A DNA stretch of 24,426 nucleotides from Xylaria sp. FL1777 (GCA_022578965.1 MU400903.1:1-24426); one strand, 5' to 3'; shown: positions 11,330 to 20,915, counted from the stretch's first letter. Made by a program: numbers and translations. The notes: generated by a model from the letters alone, not told the origin.

Positions 11330-11371
11330 GCTAAAGCTAGTACTAGTGCTAAAGCTAAAGCTAAAGCTAGA
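11330..11371 (+). repeat. GCTAAA hexamer repeat
   Basis: GCTAAAGCTAGTACTAGT is followed by three GCTAAA copies and GCTAGAG. It shares the AGCTAAAGCTAG motif with the 13293-13592 array, so the two may have a common source. Confidence 0.55.
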
Positions 11372-11513
11372 GTTAGTTATGCTAATTAGCTAAAGCTTAG
11401 TTTAAGAGTTAAAGCATTTATTTGGTTTTTTAACCATTAGTTATAAGCTTTTGTATTACGTGAATAAAGCAATTTCTAGCTTATAGTAAAAGCAAGCTTA
11501 AATTTTGTAACTT

Positions 11514-11558
11514 TAAGTGTAGTGCAATAAAGTGTAATGTAATAAAGTGTAGTATAAT
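11514..11558 (+). repeat. Three 15-bp tandem units
   Basis: Units at 11514-11528, 11529-11543 and 11544-11558 follow AAAGTGTARTRYAAT. They differ almost only by G/A and C/T. Confidence 0.65.
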
Positions 11559-11940
11559 AAGCTTACAAAACATAAATTTTAAAGAACTTTATTGATTTTA
11601 TATTATACTATTTTTTATATATATATTTTAAATACTACAGTTTTTATTTTATGTTTTAATATAACAAAAAACATATTTTACTTCATTAAGATCTTAAGAA
11701 ACACCTAAAAGGTAAAAAGTAGTTAAAGAGCATTTTACATTAGCTATTTTTTATACTATGATCTTAGAAAACACTTAGTTATTAAACTACTTTTGCAACA
11801 CTTAAAAAAATAGCAAAAATTATTTAGCACTAATATATAATAGCTTTAATATGTACGTAACGTTTTTATGAAATTTTATTTTTGTAATATACTTAGGTAT
11901 TTATAAGGAAATAAATATATTAAATAAGCTAACATTTTAT
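11559..11940. other. Somewhat GC-richer spacer, no gene seen
   Basis: Contains a short imperfect direct repeat, AAGATCTTAAGAAACACCTA (11688 on) against ATGATCTTAGAAAACACTTA (11759 on). All forward frames look broken. Confidence 0.35.
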
Positions 11941-12480
11941 TATAATTTTAGCTAATTTTAGTGTAACAGCTATTAATGTTATATATAGCTAATGTATTTA
12001 TGTAATTATAAGCTATTTTTTAATAACGTTTTATAAGAAATCATTTTACGTAATATTTGCTAGCTTTATTATAGTAAGGTTTATTAAATTTATATATATT
12101 ATGCTTAAATATAATTCTTATAGCACTACTAAGCAATATATTTCCTGCAATTTATTTTTAATACTATAGTTAGCATGCTTTTTTTATATATAGCTTTATA
12201 ACGTAATAACTTTATTAAAGCTTTTAATTTAGCTATATAGCTAACAAACAATAATTAAGCAATAAAGGCTACTATTGTTTGCTAGTAATATAATTTAATC
12301 GTAAAGTTTTAAACAAACAGCTATATAAAATATAACTCTTAAAAAAAGTCAATTTTTAAACGTAAAATATTAATGCTATAGCAGCTAGCTAAATAAAGAT
12401 TATAAAAGGCCATATAAATCTTATAAAACAAAAATCTAAATAACATATGCTTTAAATATTATAAAAAATGTATGCTATAT
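11941..12480 (+). pseudogene. Weak decayed coding frame, family unknown
   Basis: In the frame starting at 11942 there are about 12 stops in 180 codons, none of them in the 40 codons from 12002 to 12121. The frame starting at 12001 has about 18 in 140. All are TAA or TAG. The later part reads with short Lys/Tyr/Cys-containing stretches, and after 12480 the frame degrades to chance level. The spacing of residues around 12370-12500 loosely recalls the FAR1/MULE DNA-binding region, but diagnostic residues are missing. I do not assign it. Confidence 0.22.
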
Positions 12481-13292
12481 AATAATAAAACTATTAGTTA
12501 TTTTGTAGCATTATTATTAATAAAAAAAAGCAAAACTTATTTGCATTAAGCATAGCAAATTATAAAAGTAGCACTTTAGTAAAACTTTATAACTTTAACT
12601 ATATAAAAAAAACGCTTATTTTTAATATGCTTGCTAATTTATATTATAGTAAGCCAATTTTAAAACAAAATAAAAAAGGTTAATATATAAAAAGTTATAA
12701 CATTAATATAACTTATTGTTTTATTAATATAAGCTTACTTTAAAAAAGTTATTTAGCTAAATGTTTGTTTATAGCTAGTTAACAAACTACGCAATTATAC
12801 AAGCTATTATAATAATATAGTTATTATATTTATATATTTAGCTTATTATTAAATTAACGTTTTAATAATTAACGTTTATAATAATTAATGTTTATAGTAA
12901 TATATAGCAATATATTAAACAATTTAAATTAATAAAAAAAGTATTTTTAAAAATTAATAGCTTTATAAACATTTTAAGCTTTAACGTTTGCTAGTTTTAT
13001 AGCTAAATAATATACGTATTAAAATAAGTTGTTTTAATTTTTTAAGATATTATAGTTTTACTTATAAATGCATTTATAAAGTTCTTACTGTTTTTAAATA
13101 GCTACTAAAAGCTTTTTTGCTAACTAGAATATTTTTTAAATAAAAGCACGTTATACGCTAGCATAATATTTTAAAACTAAGCTTGTTTAAGCTATTATTT
13201 TATTTTAATTATAAGGTTAAGCGGTTTGTTTTTAGCATATAGCAATTACGGAATAATTATTACTAAAAGTTCAAGTAAATGCTTATTATAAA
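12481..13292. other. AT-rich stretch, no gene seen
   Basis: All checked frames have chance-level or higher stop density. Small repeats of AATTAACGTTTATAATAATT type occur near 12853-12900. Nothing further is supported. Confidence 0.4.
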
Positions 13293-13592
13293 CTAATAAT
13301 AAAAGCTAGAGTTAGCTAAAAGGCATTTAATTTTTTGCTAATAATAAAAGCTAAAGCTAACTAAAGAGCATTTAGTTAAAGAGTATTTAATTTTTTGCTA
13401 ATAGTGAGAACTAAAGTTAGCTAAAAAGCATTTGATTTTCTGCTAATAGTAAGAGCTAAAGCTAGCTAAAGAGCATTTAGTTAAAGAGCATTTAATTTTT
13501 TGTTAATAGTAAAAGCTAAAGTTAGCTAAAAGGCATTTAATTTTTTGCTAATAATGAAAACTAAAGTTAGCTAAAAAGCATTTGATTTTTTG
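13293..13592 (+). repeat. Tandem array, six units of 45 or 60 bp
   Basis: Exactly 300 bp: units of 45, 60, 45, 60, 45 and 45 bp. Each starts CTAATARTRARARCTAAAGY and ends TTTGATTTTTTG or a variant. The 60-bp units contain an extra 15-bp block, AGTTAAAGAGCATTT, which itself duplicates the preceding CTAAAGAGCATTT. Differences between units are almost all C/T or G/A. All lengths are multiples of 15, so a reading frame would be kept. One forward frame gives a 15-residue repeat (LLIVRAKVS-stop-KAFNF type) with a single TAA per unit, and one minus-strand frame also has only one stop per unit. This could be a former in-frame coding repeat or simply a minisatellite. Confidence 0.75.
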
Positions 13593-13984
13593 CTAGCATT
13601 ACTTTAGCTATTACGAAATGCTTTAATAGTAACAAATTATTATAACTTATTGTTAGCTTATATTAAAGAGCTAATTAATAAAGGTTAAATCTATGTTTTC
13701 GAATAATTACCTTAATAATAAACGTTAATGTTATTTTAGGTTTTTTTTGTTAATGTTTTATTTATATATATTGTTTAAAGTTTTAGGCTTGCTTAAAAAC
13801 TTAACTATATAGCATATTATTAATTAATAAAGTATATTAGTAGCTTTAATTTTTTAGTATTAACTTTTAGCTAATTATAAACTAGTTATTTCGTTTATTT
13901 ATAATAAAAGTTAAAAGTAAAAACTAGTTATAGTATTAAAAGTAGTAAATAAGTTTAATAATAAACTAAAGCTTTTTAGTTTAA
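13593..13984. other. AT-rich stretch, no gene seen
   Basis: Between the 45/60-bp array and the foldback array. Contains a TTACGAAATGCTTTAATAG segment and otherwise broken frames. No gene or RNA supported. Confidence 0.4.
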
Positions 13985-14290
13985 AGAAACAATTATTAAG
14001 CATTTATTAAAGCACTTAAAATAGTTATTAAAGCAGGCCGTTATTAAAACAAGCTATTATTAAAACATACTGTTATTAAAATATATTGTTATTAAGCTAT
14101 GCTATTATTAAAATATACTATTATTAAGGCATTTCTAATAACGGTGTACTTTAATAACAGTATGTTTTAATAATAGCATAGCTTAATAATAGGTGCTTTA
14201 ATAATAAGTGTTAGTGTGCTTTAATAATAAGGTGCCTTAATAGCGTGCTTTGATAATTAATGGGCATACTATTAAAGCACGCTGTTATTA
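13985..14290. repeat. Foldback array of about 16-bp units with a 39-bp hairpin stem
   Basis: The left half carries TTATTAAAACATACTG-like units in forward orientation (14040-14127). The right half carries their reverse complement (14151-14290: CAGTATGTTTTAATAA and GTGCTTTAATAA types). 14089-14127 and 14151-14189 are reverse complements over 39 bp with only two mismatches, both transitions, around a 23-bp loop. The units themselves (TTATTAAAGCACGCTG at 14271-14286 is the least mutated) suggest an ancestral palindromic 16-mer. It resembles a foldback element or the end of a larger one. No coding frame. Confidence 0.7.
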
Positions 14291-14593
14291 ATAGCTAAAA
14301 CAGCATATATATATATTTGTTTAGGTGTAATATTAGCTACATAATTACATATAAATATTATGTATAAATAACCTTAAGCGTATTATGTAGTAACGCTTAA
14401 AACTAAATAATATATTATTATATATAGTAGAATTAAACCTTATGTAATAATATTTACTTTTTATACCTTTATAACTTTATAAAATCTTATTTTTAGGATT
14501 ACTTTTATTATATAATACTTTAGTTTATATATATATAGCTTAATTAACTATTATAATATATAAGCTAAAAAGTTAGCAAACATTATATAACTG
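14291..14593. other. AT-rich spacer, no gene seen
   Basis: Contains CATATAAATATTATGTATAA and TATATATATATAGC runs. No gene or clear repeat. Confidence 0.4.
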
Positions 14594-14824
14594 CTAACTA
14601 ATTAGCTTGCTTTTTTAGCTAACTAATTAGTTTGCTTTTTTACTTAACTAATTAGTTTGCTTTTATATTTTTAATTAGCGTGCTTTTAATTAATTAGCTC
14701 GATTTTAACTAATTAGCTCGATTTTAACTAATTAGCGCGCTTTTATACTTTTAATTAGCTTGCTTTTACACCTTTAATTAGCGTGCTTTTAAACTATTAG
14801 CTCGTTTTTAGCTCGTTTTTAACT
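14594..14824 (+). repeat. Tandem array of about 20-26-bp AACTAATTAGC units
   Basis: About ten head-to-tail units with the core AACTAATTAGC[TG][TCA]GCTTTT or AATTAGCTCGATTTT, and variable T-rich spacers. Several units keep CG (GCTCGATTTT, GCGCGCTTTT, GCGTGCTTTT) where others have TTG. That is the expected result of C-to-T and G-to-A change acting on an array with the same ancestor. Confidence 0.7.
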
Positions 14825-15101
14825 AAACTATATGTAGTATATATTTAAGGCATATTACATGCATATTTTAATAAAACGTTACATTTTTACATTTAGCAAT
14901 AGCTTTATTTTTAAACGTTCTTAAAAAAGCTTACTTTATATTTACTTTACTATATGCTACAATAAAACTAATTTACTTTATTTTAGCTAGTTCTTAACTA
15001 ATTTTTTGTTTAATAAATACTAAATACTATTAACTATTATATATGCATTTATAGAAAACAAAATAAGCAACTAAAAACAACATTAAAGGGAAAAAACTAC
15101 A

Positions 15102-15455
15102 TAAGTACTTAAGTAATTAAATGTGACCTTATGTTATAAAAAAGCTAAAAGGTTGTTTAGCTTAGCCCGCTAGGTGTTTTATAGTATAATATAACATATG
15201 TTATAGTTTAATAATACTAATTAATTTATGGCGTACTAGTTAAATACTTATATACATTATAGAATTTTTTTATAATATAATATAATAAGATTTTAAAACA
15301 ACGTATAGTAAATAAAACTATTTATTTATAAAGCTACAATTAAGTATATTTATAGCTAAGCATTAAAAACAATATAATAGCACATTTATAAAAAAGCAAA
15401 GTATTTAAGTATTCGATTTTATAATTGTACTGCAAACAACTTACTTAAGTACTTA
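15102..15455. mobile_element. MITE-like element with 15-bp terminal inverted repeats
   Basis: TAAGTACTTAAGTAA at 15102-15116 is the exact reverse complement of 15441-15455, enclosing 354 bp in all. The repeat is built from TACTTAAGTA palindromes, a style I recall from terminal repeats of small Tc1/mariner-like elements in fungi (from memory, not checked). Inside are relatively GC-rich segments (AGCTTAGCCCGCTAGGTG at 15159-15176) and no transposase frame. No TA duplication stands out at the edges. Because the repeat is itself palindromic, a chance match is easier than for an ordinary 15-mer. Confidence 0.35.
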
Positions 15456-15960
15456 GTATTTTAGCTTTTTTTTTAGCATTTATTTATTTTACTTGTTAAT
15501 ACATTTATCTTTAATTATGCTATAATTTATTATATGTATTTTAAACTTTTTTAATGTATATATATTTTAAATAAACATGCTGTTATTAATTAATAGTTTA
15601 TAAGTGGTTTATAAAAAACCTTTTCTTTTAGTTTTTGCTAAAATTTAGTTTTATTTATAATGCAAGCAGCTAAAATTAGCTTAGCTTGCTAGTATAAAAG
15701 CATAACTACAAACAATTAAAACATAGCGCTTAAATAAATTATTTATTGCTTTATATAAAACAGATTGCAATAAATAGTATTGTTTTATTATATTTTTTAA
15801 AATTAAAAATAGCTTATACCTTAAGCTTAGCTAGCTTATAAAGCAAAAAATTATTACTATAAAGCTTACTTAAAGCAAACATTAAGTTATATAGTTAAAC
15901 TAAACTATTATTTAAACATAAAATAATTAAAACAGTAATAAAACAAAGGTAAACATAGTG
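15456..15960. other. AT-rich stretch, possible 5' part of the next relic
   Basis: The frame of the downstream decayed gene can be carried back to an ATG near 15583, but its stop density between 15601 and 15960 (about 16 in 120 codons) is above chance, so I do not include it in the gene. Nothing else is supported. Confidence 0.25.
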
Positions 15961-17094
15961 GCTATAATATAAGCTAAAGGTATTTTTAAAGCACGGCTAA
16001 ATAACCTTTAAAGGGATAATGTTTATAACGTTAAACTATATGTTTTGCGAGGTTAAAAAAAAAACAAACAACTTAGTACACTAAAGAGCTTTTAAAAAAA
16101 CAACAATGTTTATAAAGAGGCTAGATTATATATTCCGTAAAAAAGTAATAATTAAAAACCTAATATACTTTTATTTTTTTGCTTACTAGATTATTTCATT
16201 TAAGCTTTTTATTAAGACTAAGATTTATTTACTAAAGTTAAAGGTTATAATAATAATAACCCTTTTACTAAAGGAGATCCTTTTGCTAAAAAAAACAGTT
16301 ATAATAATAATAACCTTTTTACTAAGGGTAAAAGTTATAAGGACCCTTTTATTAAGGAAAACAAAAGCTATAAAAATAATAACTTTTAAAGTGAAAGCAA
16401 ACAGTAACTTAATACACCTTTATTTCTTTGCTTAACGGGTTATTTTATTTAAGCTTTCTATTATTAAAATCAGAGCTTATTTACTAAAAGAAACAGTTAT
16501 AAAAATAATAACTTTACCAAGGGAGACAATCATAATAATAATAACTTCATTAAGCAATTTAACGAAGCTTTTTCTTTTTAAAGAGCTAAAGGTTAAAAGC
16601 GAGCTATTAATAGCGCAGCTTTAAATAAACTTTTAAACTTTCCTAAATTTGCCCCCTTTGTACGTTTAACATTTATAGCGTTTTCTTTATTTAACTTGCT
16701 TAATTTATATAGCTTTTATTATTCTTTAAGTGCGCTTTAAATATATTTAAATAATAGCTTTAAGCAGCTTTTTTTGTTTTATGTTTTTAATGAGCTTTGT
16801 TAAATGTTTAGCTAGTAAAGTAATAATTAAAAGTTTTGTTAAATATTTAGCTAGCAAAGTAATAGCAATAGCAGTAAAACTGCTAAAGTTAACTAAGCTA
16901 ACTTTTGTTGCTTGTTATTTGTTTTAGCTACAACTAGTTTTTTATGTTAACCCTTAGCGCTTTTATTATATAAACTAAGACTTAGTGGCTTTATTTGGTT
17001 ATAATAATAAAAATGCAGCTTAAGTGCACAATTATTAAAAATAAACAGCATTTTAAGTAGCATTAATATAAAACTAAAAACCGGTGTATTATAA
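15961..17094 (+). pseudogene. Decayed gene for an Asn/Lys-rich repeat protein
   Basis: Frame starting at 15961. The best support is repeat phase: motif copies starting at 16243, 16297, 16333, 16366, 16495 and 16528 (Tyr or His followed by two to four Asn codons) are spaced 54, 36, 33, 129 and 33 bp, all multiples of three. A longer duplication (16180 and 16429, TGCTTA...TTTAAGCTTT) is offset by 249 bp, and an AATGTTTAT pair (16018 and 16105) by 87 bp. In this frame the repeats read NNNN-PFTKGDPFAKKNSY and NNNN-LFTKGKSY. Stops are TAA or TAG only and cluster where Gln would fit, for example 16801-16860; several 60-bp lines have none. GC is among the highest in the window. The later part (16620-17000) reads as a Leu/Phe-rich segment. 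It lies between a MITE-like element and AT-rich spacer. I do not recognise the family. Confidence 0.5.
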
Positions 17095-18419
17095 GTAATT
17101 TTAAAGCTTTAATAATAATATAAGCTACTTATAGCTTAAATTAATCTAAAAATAGCTTAAAATGTAATAAATGAGCAAATTTTCCAAAAATTAGTTGCAT
17201 TATAACTAGCTCGAGAAATAATAGTTGCTAAAACAAAGTATATAAAAGTTTCTTTTATTACGCACGTTAAATAGTTTAGCTAACGCTACTATAAGTTATT
17301 AAAGATAAAACAATAAACTATTATTAAGTTTTAAGCAAAAACTCCTTATTTTTAGTTAAGCATAACTTTATTGCTTAATTATTAGTGATGTTTAATATAT
17401 AAACTATAAATTTTTTATATATTTTTACTACATATATATTTTTATTTAACACTATATGTACATTTTTATTTAACGCTATATATATATTTTTACTTTAATA
17501 TAACACGTATAACAATATAACTATTATTATGCTTTATACGCAAAGTATACTTATTTATATTAAGCATTATAGCTATGTTATGTTATTTGTTTATTTTGCT
17601 TGTTTTTAATAATATATTAACAGTTTTTTCTTTATTAGTAATATATTAATATTAAATAATATAAACATTTATTTTAGCTGCTTTTATTATAATATTAAGA
17701 TTATAAAAAGCAACCTAAATACTAATGTTTATTTTTACTTAAGTGTTTTTTAGTTTGCTACTTTTATTGAAATATTGTTTATTTATTAGGATATATATTA
17801 ACAACTTATAAAAAAGTCTGCATTTAAAGCAAAGCTAAGCTTTTTTAGTGCAATTATACAAGCTTTTTAGTTTTTTTGTTTTAAAAACAAGTATAACAAA
17901 ATACTTAAAGATAAAAGGTTGTTTTTTAACCTTTAATATTTTATTACTTGTTGCTAAAAGTAATATTTTATTTGCTGCTAAAAATGAAATAACTATGGGG
18001 GTATTATATATTTGCTAATGCATAAAGCTATTTTAAGGTACTTAATATATAATATAGGTATTTATTAGTGTATATTTTGTTTTTCTAGCTGTTTATAAAT
18101 ATATACTTTAGCTAATTATTTAATAAAAAGCAGCCATTATGCTATTTTAAGTATGCGTTATTTTATTACTACTGCTTACTATTTATTTACTTTTTCTTTT
18201 TTGTTTTTTCTTTTTTTTTTACTTTATTACTAGCAAAAAACAGTAAAACTTTGCATATTTAGCTATTATAACGTTTTATAAACATTTATTTTTATTAACT
18301 ATTAATAATATGTAAATTTTATAGTTTATGCAGTTAACTAACAAAAGCAGCTTTAGTTTTAGCTTTAGCTTTTCACTTAAATTAACCTCTGAAAATAAAA
18401 ATACCCCTAAACAAAAAAA
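17095..18419. other. AT-rich stretch, no gene seen
   Basis: Includes a small tandem repeat at about 17415-17500 (two to three units of TATATTTTTATTTAACRCTA), a CTATGGGGGTATTATA segment at 17993-18008, and T-rich runs near 18180-18225. No coding frame is supported. Confidence 0.4.
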
Positions 18420-18515
18420 AACGCTAACTTTTTAGCTAACTTTTTAGCTAACTTTACTAAAAACACTAATTTTTCAGCTAACTTTTTAGTTAACTCTTTT
18501 AAAAACACCGACTTT
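18420..18515. repeat. Short GCTAACTTTTTA tandem repeat
   Basis: Three direct copies of GCTAACTTTTTA at about 18422-18458, and further copies near 18476-18495 with AAAAACAC spacers. On the opposite strand it reads TAAAAAGTTAGC. The segment keeps more YpC sites (CTCTT, ACACCG) than its surroundings, so it is less mutated. Confidence 0.5.
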
Positions 18516-18701
18516 TTAAAAGCTAAATATTTCCGAAAAAACACATATTTTTAATAAAACATATGCCCTCAAGATATATACCCTTAAGAACACTGCTTTT
18601 ACTTCTTTTACTTTTTTTAAGATTATTAGCATGTTAGAAAATAGCAAAATGTGCTTTTTATTTGTTAAAAAAATCATAAGTATATTTAATAAAGTAAACA
18701 A
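18516..18701 (-). other. 61-codon open frame on the minus strand, doubtful
   Basis: ATG-initiated open frame with a Leu/Ile/Phe/Lys-rich product and no recognisable domain. The DNA here is a little less degraded (CCCTCAAG, CCCTTAAG, TTCCG survive), so stops are rarer by composition. In eroded DNA of this kind a 61-codon frame is expected now and then. I would treat it as chance. Confidence 0.12.
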
Positions 18702-18899
18702 CTTAACTAAAACTATTAAAAATATATTTTAAAAAGTAGCACGCTATTAAAATAGCGTTAAAGATTTTTAAATATAAGTATTTTACTTATAAGATTTAGC
18801 ATTAAATAAAGAACTATAAAAAAGCAAATATAACATTTTTAAATAATAAGTAAAAAAGTTATATAACAAGATATATAAAAATATTGCAAATAAAAAATA

Positions 18900-20040
18900 A
18901 AAAATTAAAAACCAGAAAGCAAAAACAGTTAAATCTTTAATTATGCTAAGCGCTTTAAGCTTATAGTTTTAGCACTTAATTAAATTAAAATCTTATAACT
19001 TTTTTAATAAACTTTAAAACTAAATAGCATAAAACAACATAAGCTACTTATTGGCTATAATATTATTAAATATATAAACATATTATTAAATTATATTAAG
19101 CGCTACTAAAAAGCAAAGTATTTAAAGAACTTTTAATACGTAAACAATTAATATAAAAAGCTTGAATAATATTATTTATTATAAGCTAACCAAAGAAAAA
19201 ATAAAAGCAGCTTAAGTAATAATTAGCTTGCATAAATTCTTAGTAAACAAGCTATTTTTATTAATAACGCTTATTAAAAACAAAGAATTTAATAAAGCTA
19301 TTAAGTTATTTAAAGTAAAAAAGCAAGCAGCTAAATAGCAGTTTTTTTTTGCTAAAGCTAATTTATTTAAAGTTAAAAATAGCAGTAATGCAACATTTTA
19401 TGCATAGAAAAAGCTTATATTTGTAAGGCTTAATACATTTAGATTTATAATTAAGTGTTTTTATAAAGCCGCTGTTTTATTAAACTTAAAAGCAGCTTTT
19501 AATAAAATGCATTAGTTAGCAAAATATAACATTTTAAAGCTTTTTTTAAATATAGTAACAAAAGTAAAAAAAGCAATATATATATATTATTATTAAATTT
19601 AGCTAATATATAGCCTTAGCATAAAATAATTAAAACGCAAGTTAGATTTTAACTACTTAATTAAAAAGATAACTAATTATATATATAAACTAAAAGTGCA
19701 AGTAAATAAAAGGCCTAATGCAAAAAAGAACTTTTTTAATATAAAAAAAGGCCTAGTTTTTTTTTAAAACAATTTTAGCTTAATTAAGGTTTTTAAGCGT
19801 AAAGCTTTAAACTAGCTAGCAAGCAATAGTATAAAACAATAAAAATATAACATGTGTATTAAAGAAACAAAATAGTTAAAAGTTATAAAACATAACTGCA
19901 ATATTAAATACATTACTGGCTTAGCTTTATAATAGCTTTAAAATGCCTTTTGTTTTTAGAGCTCTTTAAGTAAACTTAAATAATAACTTTTAGTCTTTAA
20001 ACAAAATCATATATATTTAAAAGGTTAGCTTGGTTTTTTT
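18900..20040 (+). pseudogene. Long decayed coding frame upstream of LTR copy 2
   Basis: Frame starting at 18901. Between 19141 and 19920 it has about 12 stops in 260 codons, all TAA or TAG; the other two forward frames in lines checked there mostly have two to five per 20 codons. Lines 19261, 19441 and 19681 are stop-free in this frame only. The reading is Lys/Ala/Leu-rich and looks helical (IKNKEFNKAIKLFKVKKQAA at 19270-19329), with a basic stretch (VNKRPNAKKNFF near 19702) and a Cys/His-containing part (KHNCNIKYITGLAL near 19888). The frame continues weakly to the border of the LTR at 20422. If copy 2 is a 3' LTR, this would be the last frame of the retrotransposon, but no integrase, RNase H or chromodomain motif is seen. 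A DNA-transposon origin is equally possible. Family not recognised. Confidence 0.45.
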
Positions 20041-20421
20041 AACCATTGTATAAAATATACTTAACTTAATAATTAATTAAGTAGCTATTTTGTTTTGCTT
20101 AAATTTAAAGCCTATGTTATAACATATTAAAACTAAAGTTATAAATATTTATAATGCTAAGCTTTTTTTGCTTAGTATATATAGCTAATGTTAAGTTATT
20201 TAAATTTAAAACAAATATGTTTTGCTTTTAAAACTACTTTTTTAATAAGCTAATTATAGCATATATGCTACATAAAAAGCCTTAGCTGCTAGTTTAATAC
20301 TGCTTAAACTTAGCATTTAAAAAAGCTTTAATAGCTATATTAATAGCTATATAATCTTAATACAAAGTAATTTACTTAATATTATAGCTTATATGCTATT
20401 TAGTTTAATTAACTAAGTTTA

Positions 20422-20915
20422 TGTAACGGACCTGTTATATACTAATATAACGGGTTTGCCTTTGGGGTTTTAATTTGCAGGTAATAATAGAATCCTTAAC
20501 AGTGGTCCGTTAAGGAGGTTTTTAAGGTACTTTTACTACTGTGCATTAATAGAAGTCTTAAGGGATTAAAAGTAATAAATATATTAGTGCTTAGCAGTTA
20601 TAAGAAATTAATAGCTAAAAAACTAAAACTAAATAAGTAACTAAATATAAAAAGTATATAATTATATAAACAAAAAAAAAATAAAAAAAGTAGTAACTTT
20701 TTTTAAATTATTGCAAGTTTAATAAGCATTAAATTATTATAAGTTTAGTAAGCTTTAAATTATTATAAGCTTAATAAACTTTAAATTACTGTAAGCTTAA
20801 TAAATTAAATAAGTTATTATATAACTTTAGCTTTAGCTAGCAAAAAAAAAAGTGCAAAGTATATATAAAAGCATTAAGCTGCTTTAAAAGCTATTTTAGT
20901 GCTAATTTTGTAATA
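20422..20915 (+). repeat. LTR-like repeat, copy 2 (494 bp)
   Basis: Partner of 2466-2959 with identical length. It starts TGTAACGGACC and is the better-preserved copy for the first 200 bases (CGGGTTTGCC, TTTGGGGTTT, GGTCCGTTAAGGAGG). It ends TTTTGTAATA, a mutated form of TTTCGTAACA. Two inverted repeats lie at the 5' end (separate entry). The upstream flank (about 20395-20421) has no purine tract of the kind expected before a 3' LTR. The downstream five bases (TTATT) do not match those before copy 1 (TAAAG). It may be the 3' LTR of a large nested element or a solo LTR. Confidence 0.8.
20424..20512. promoter_or_regulatory. Nested inverted repeats at the LTR 5' end
   Basis: TAACGGACC (20424-20432) is the exact reverse complement of GGTCCGTTA (20504-20512). 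Inside it, ACCTGTTATAT (20430-20440) and ATATAACGGGT (20445-20455) form 11-bp arms around a 4-bp loop with one transition mismatch. In copy 1 both structures are destroyed by transitions. They may be binding sites of the element or simply a hairpin; function is unknown. Confidence 0.45.

Noticed and set aside
12300..12500. FAR1/MULE transposase DNA-binding region
   Set aside because: Only loose spacing similarity in a frame full of stops. The Cys and His residues needed for the zinc-binding motif are not in place.
13293..14824. CRISPR-like arrays (several repeat arrays close together)
   Set aside because: Units are head-to-tail tandem repeats without unique spacers, and no cas gene is present. 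The context is eukaryotic.
18516..18701. Minus-strand 61-codon frame as a gene
   Set aside because: Short, no recognisable feature, next to a simple repeat. Expected by chance in 24 kb of such DNA.
19690..19800. C-terminal part of a Fot1/pogo transposase (KRPNAKK stretch)
   Set aside because: A short basic motif only. No DDE-region motif is visible upstream in the same frame.
15961..20040. Genome with a ciliate-type code in which TAA and TAG encode Gln, so the decayed frames would be intact
   Set aside because: TGA is depleted in every frame, so lack of TGA proves nothing. The transition-only, gap-free divergence of the LTR pair points to C-to-T mutation turning CAA and CAG into stops, and the frames have no clear starts or ends.
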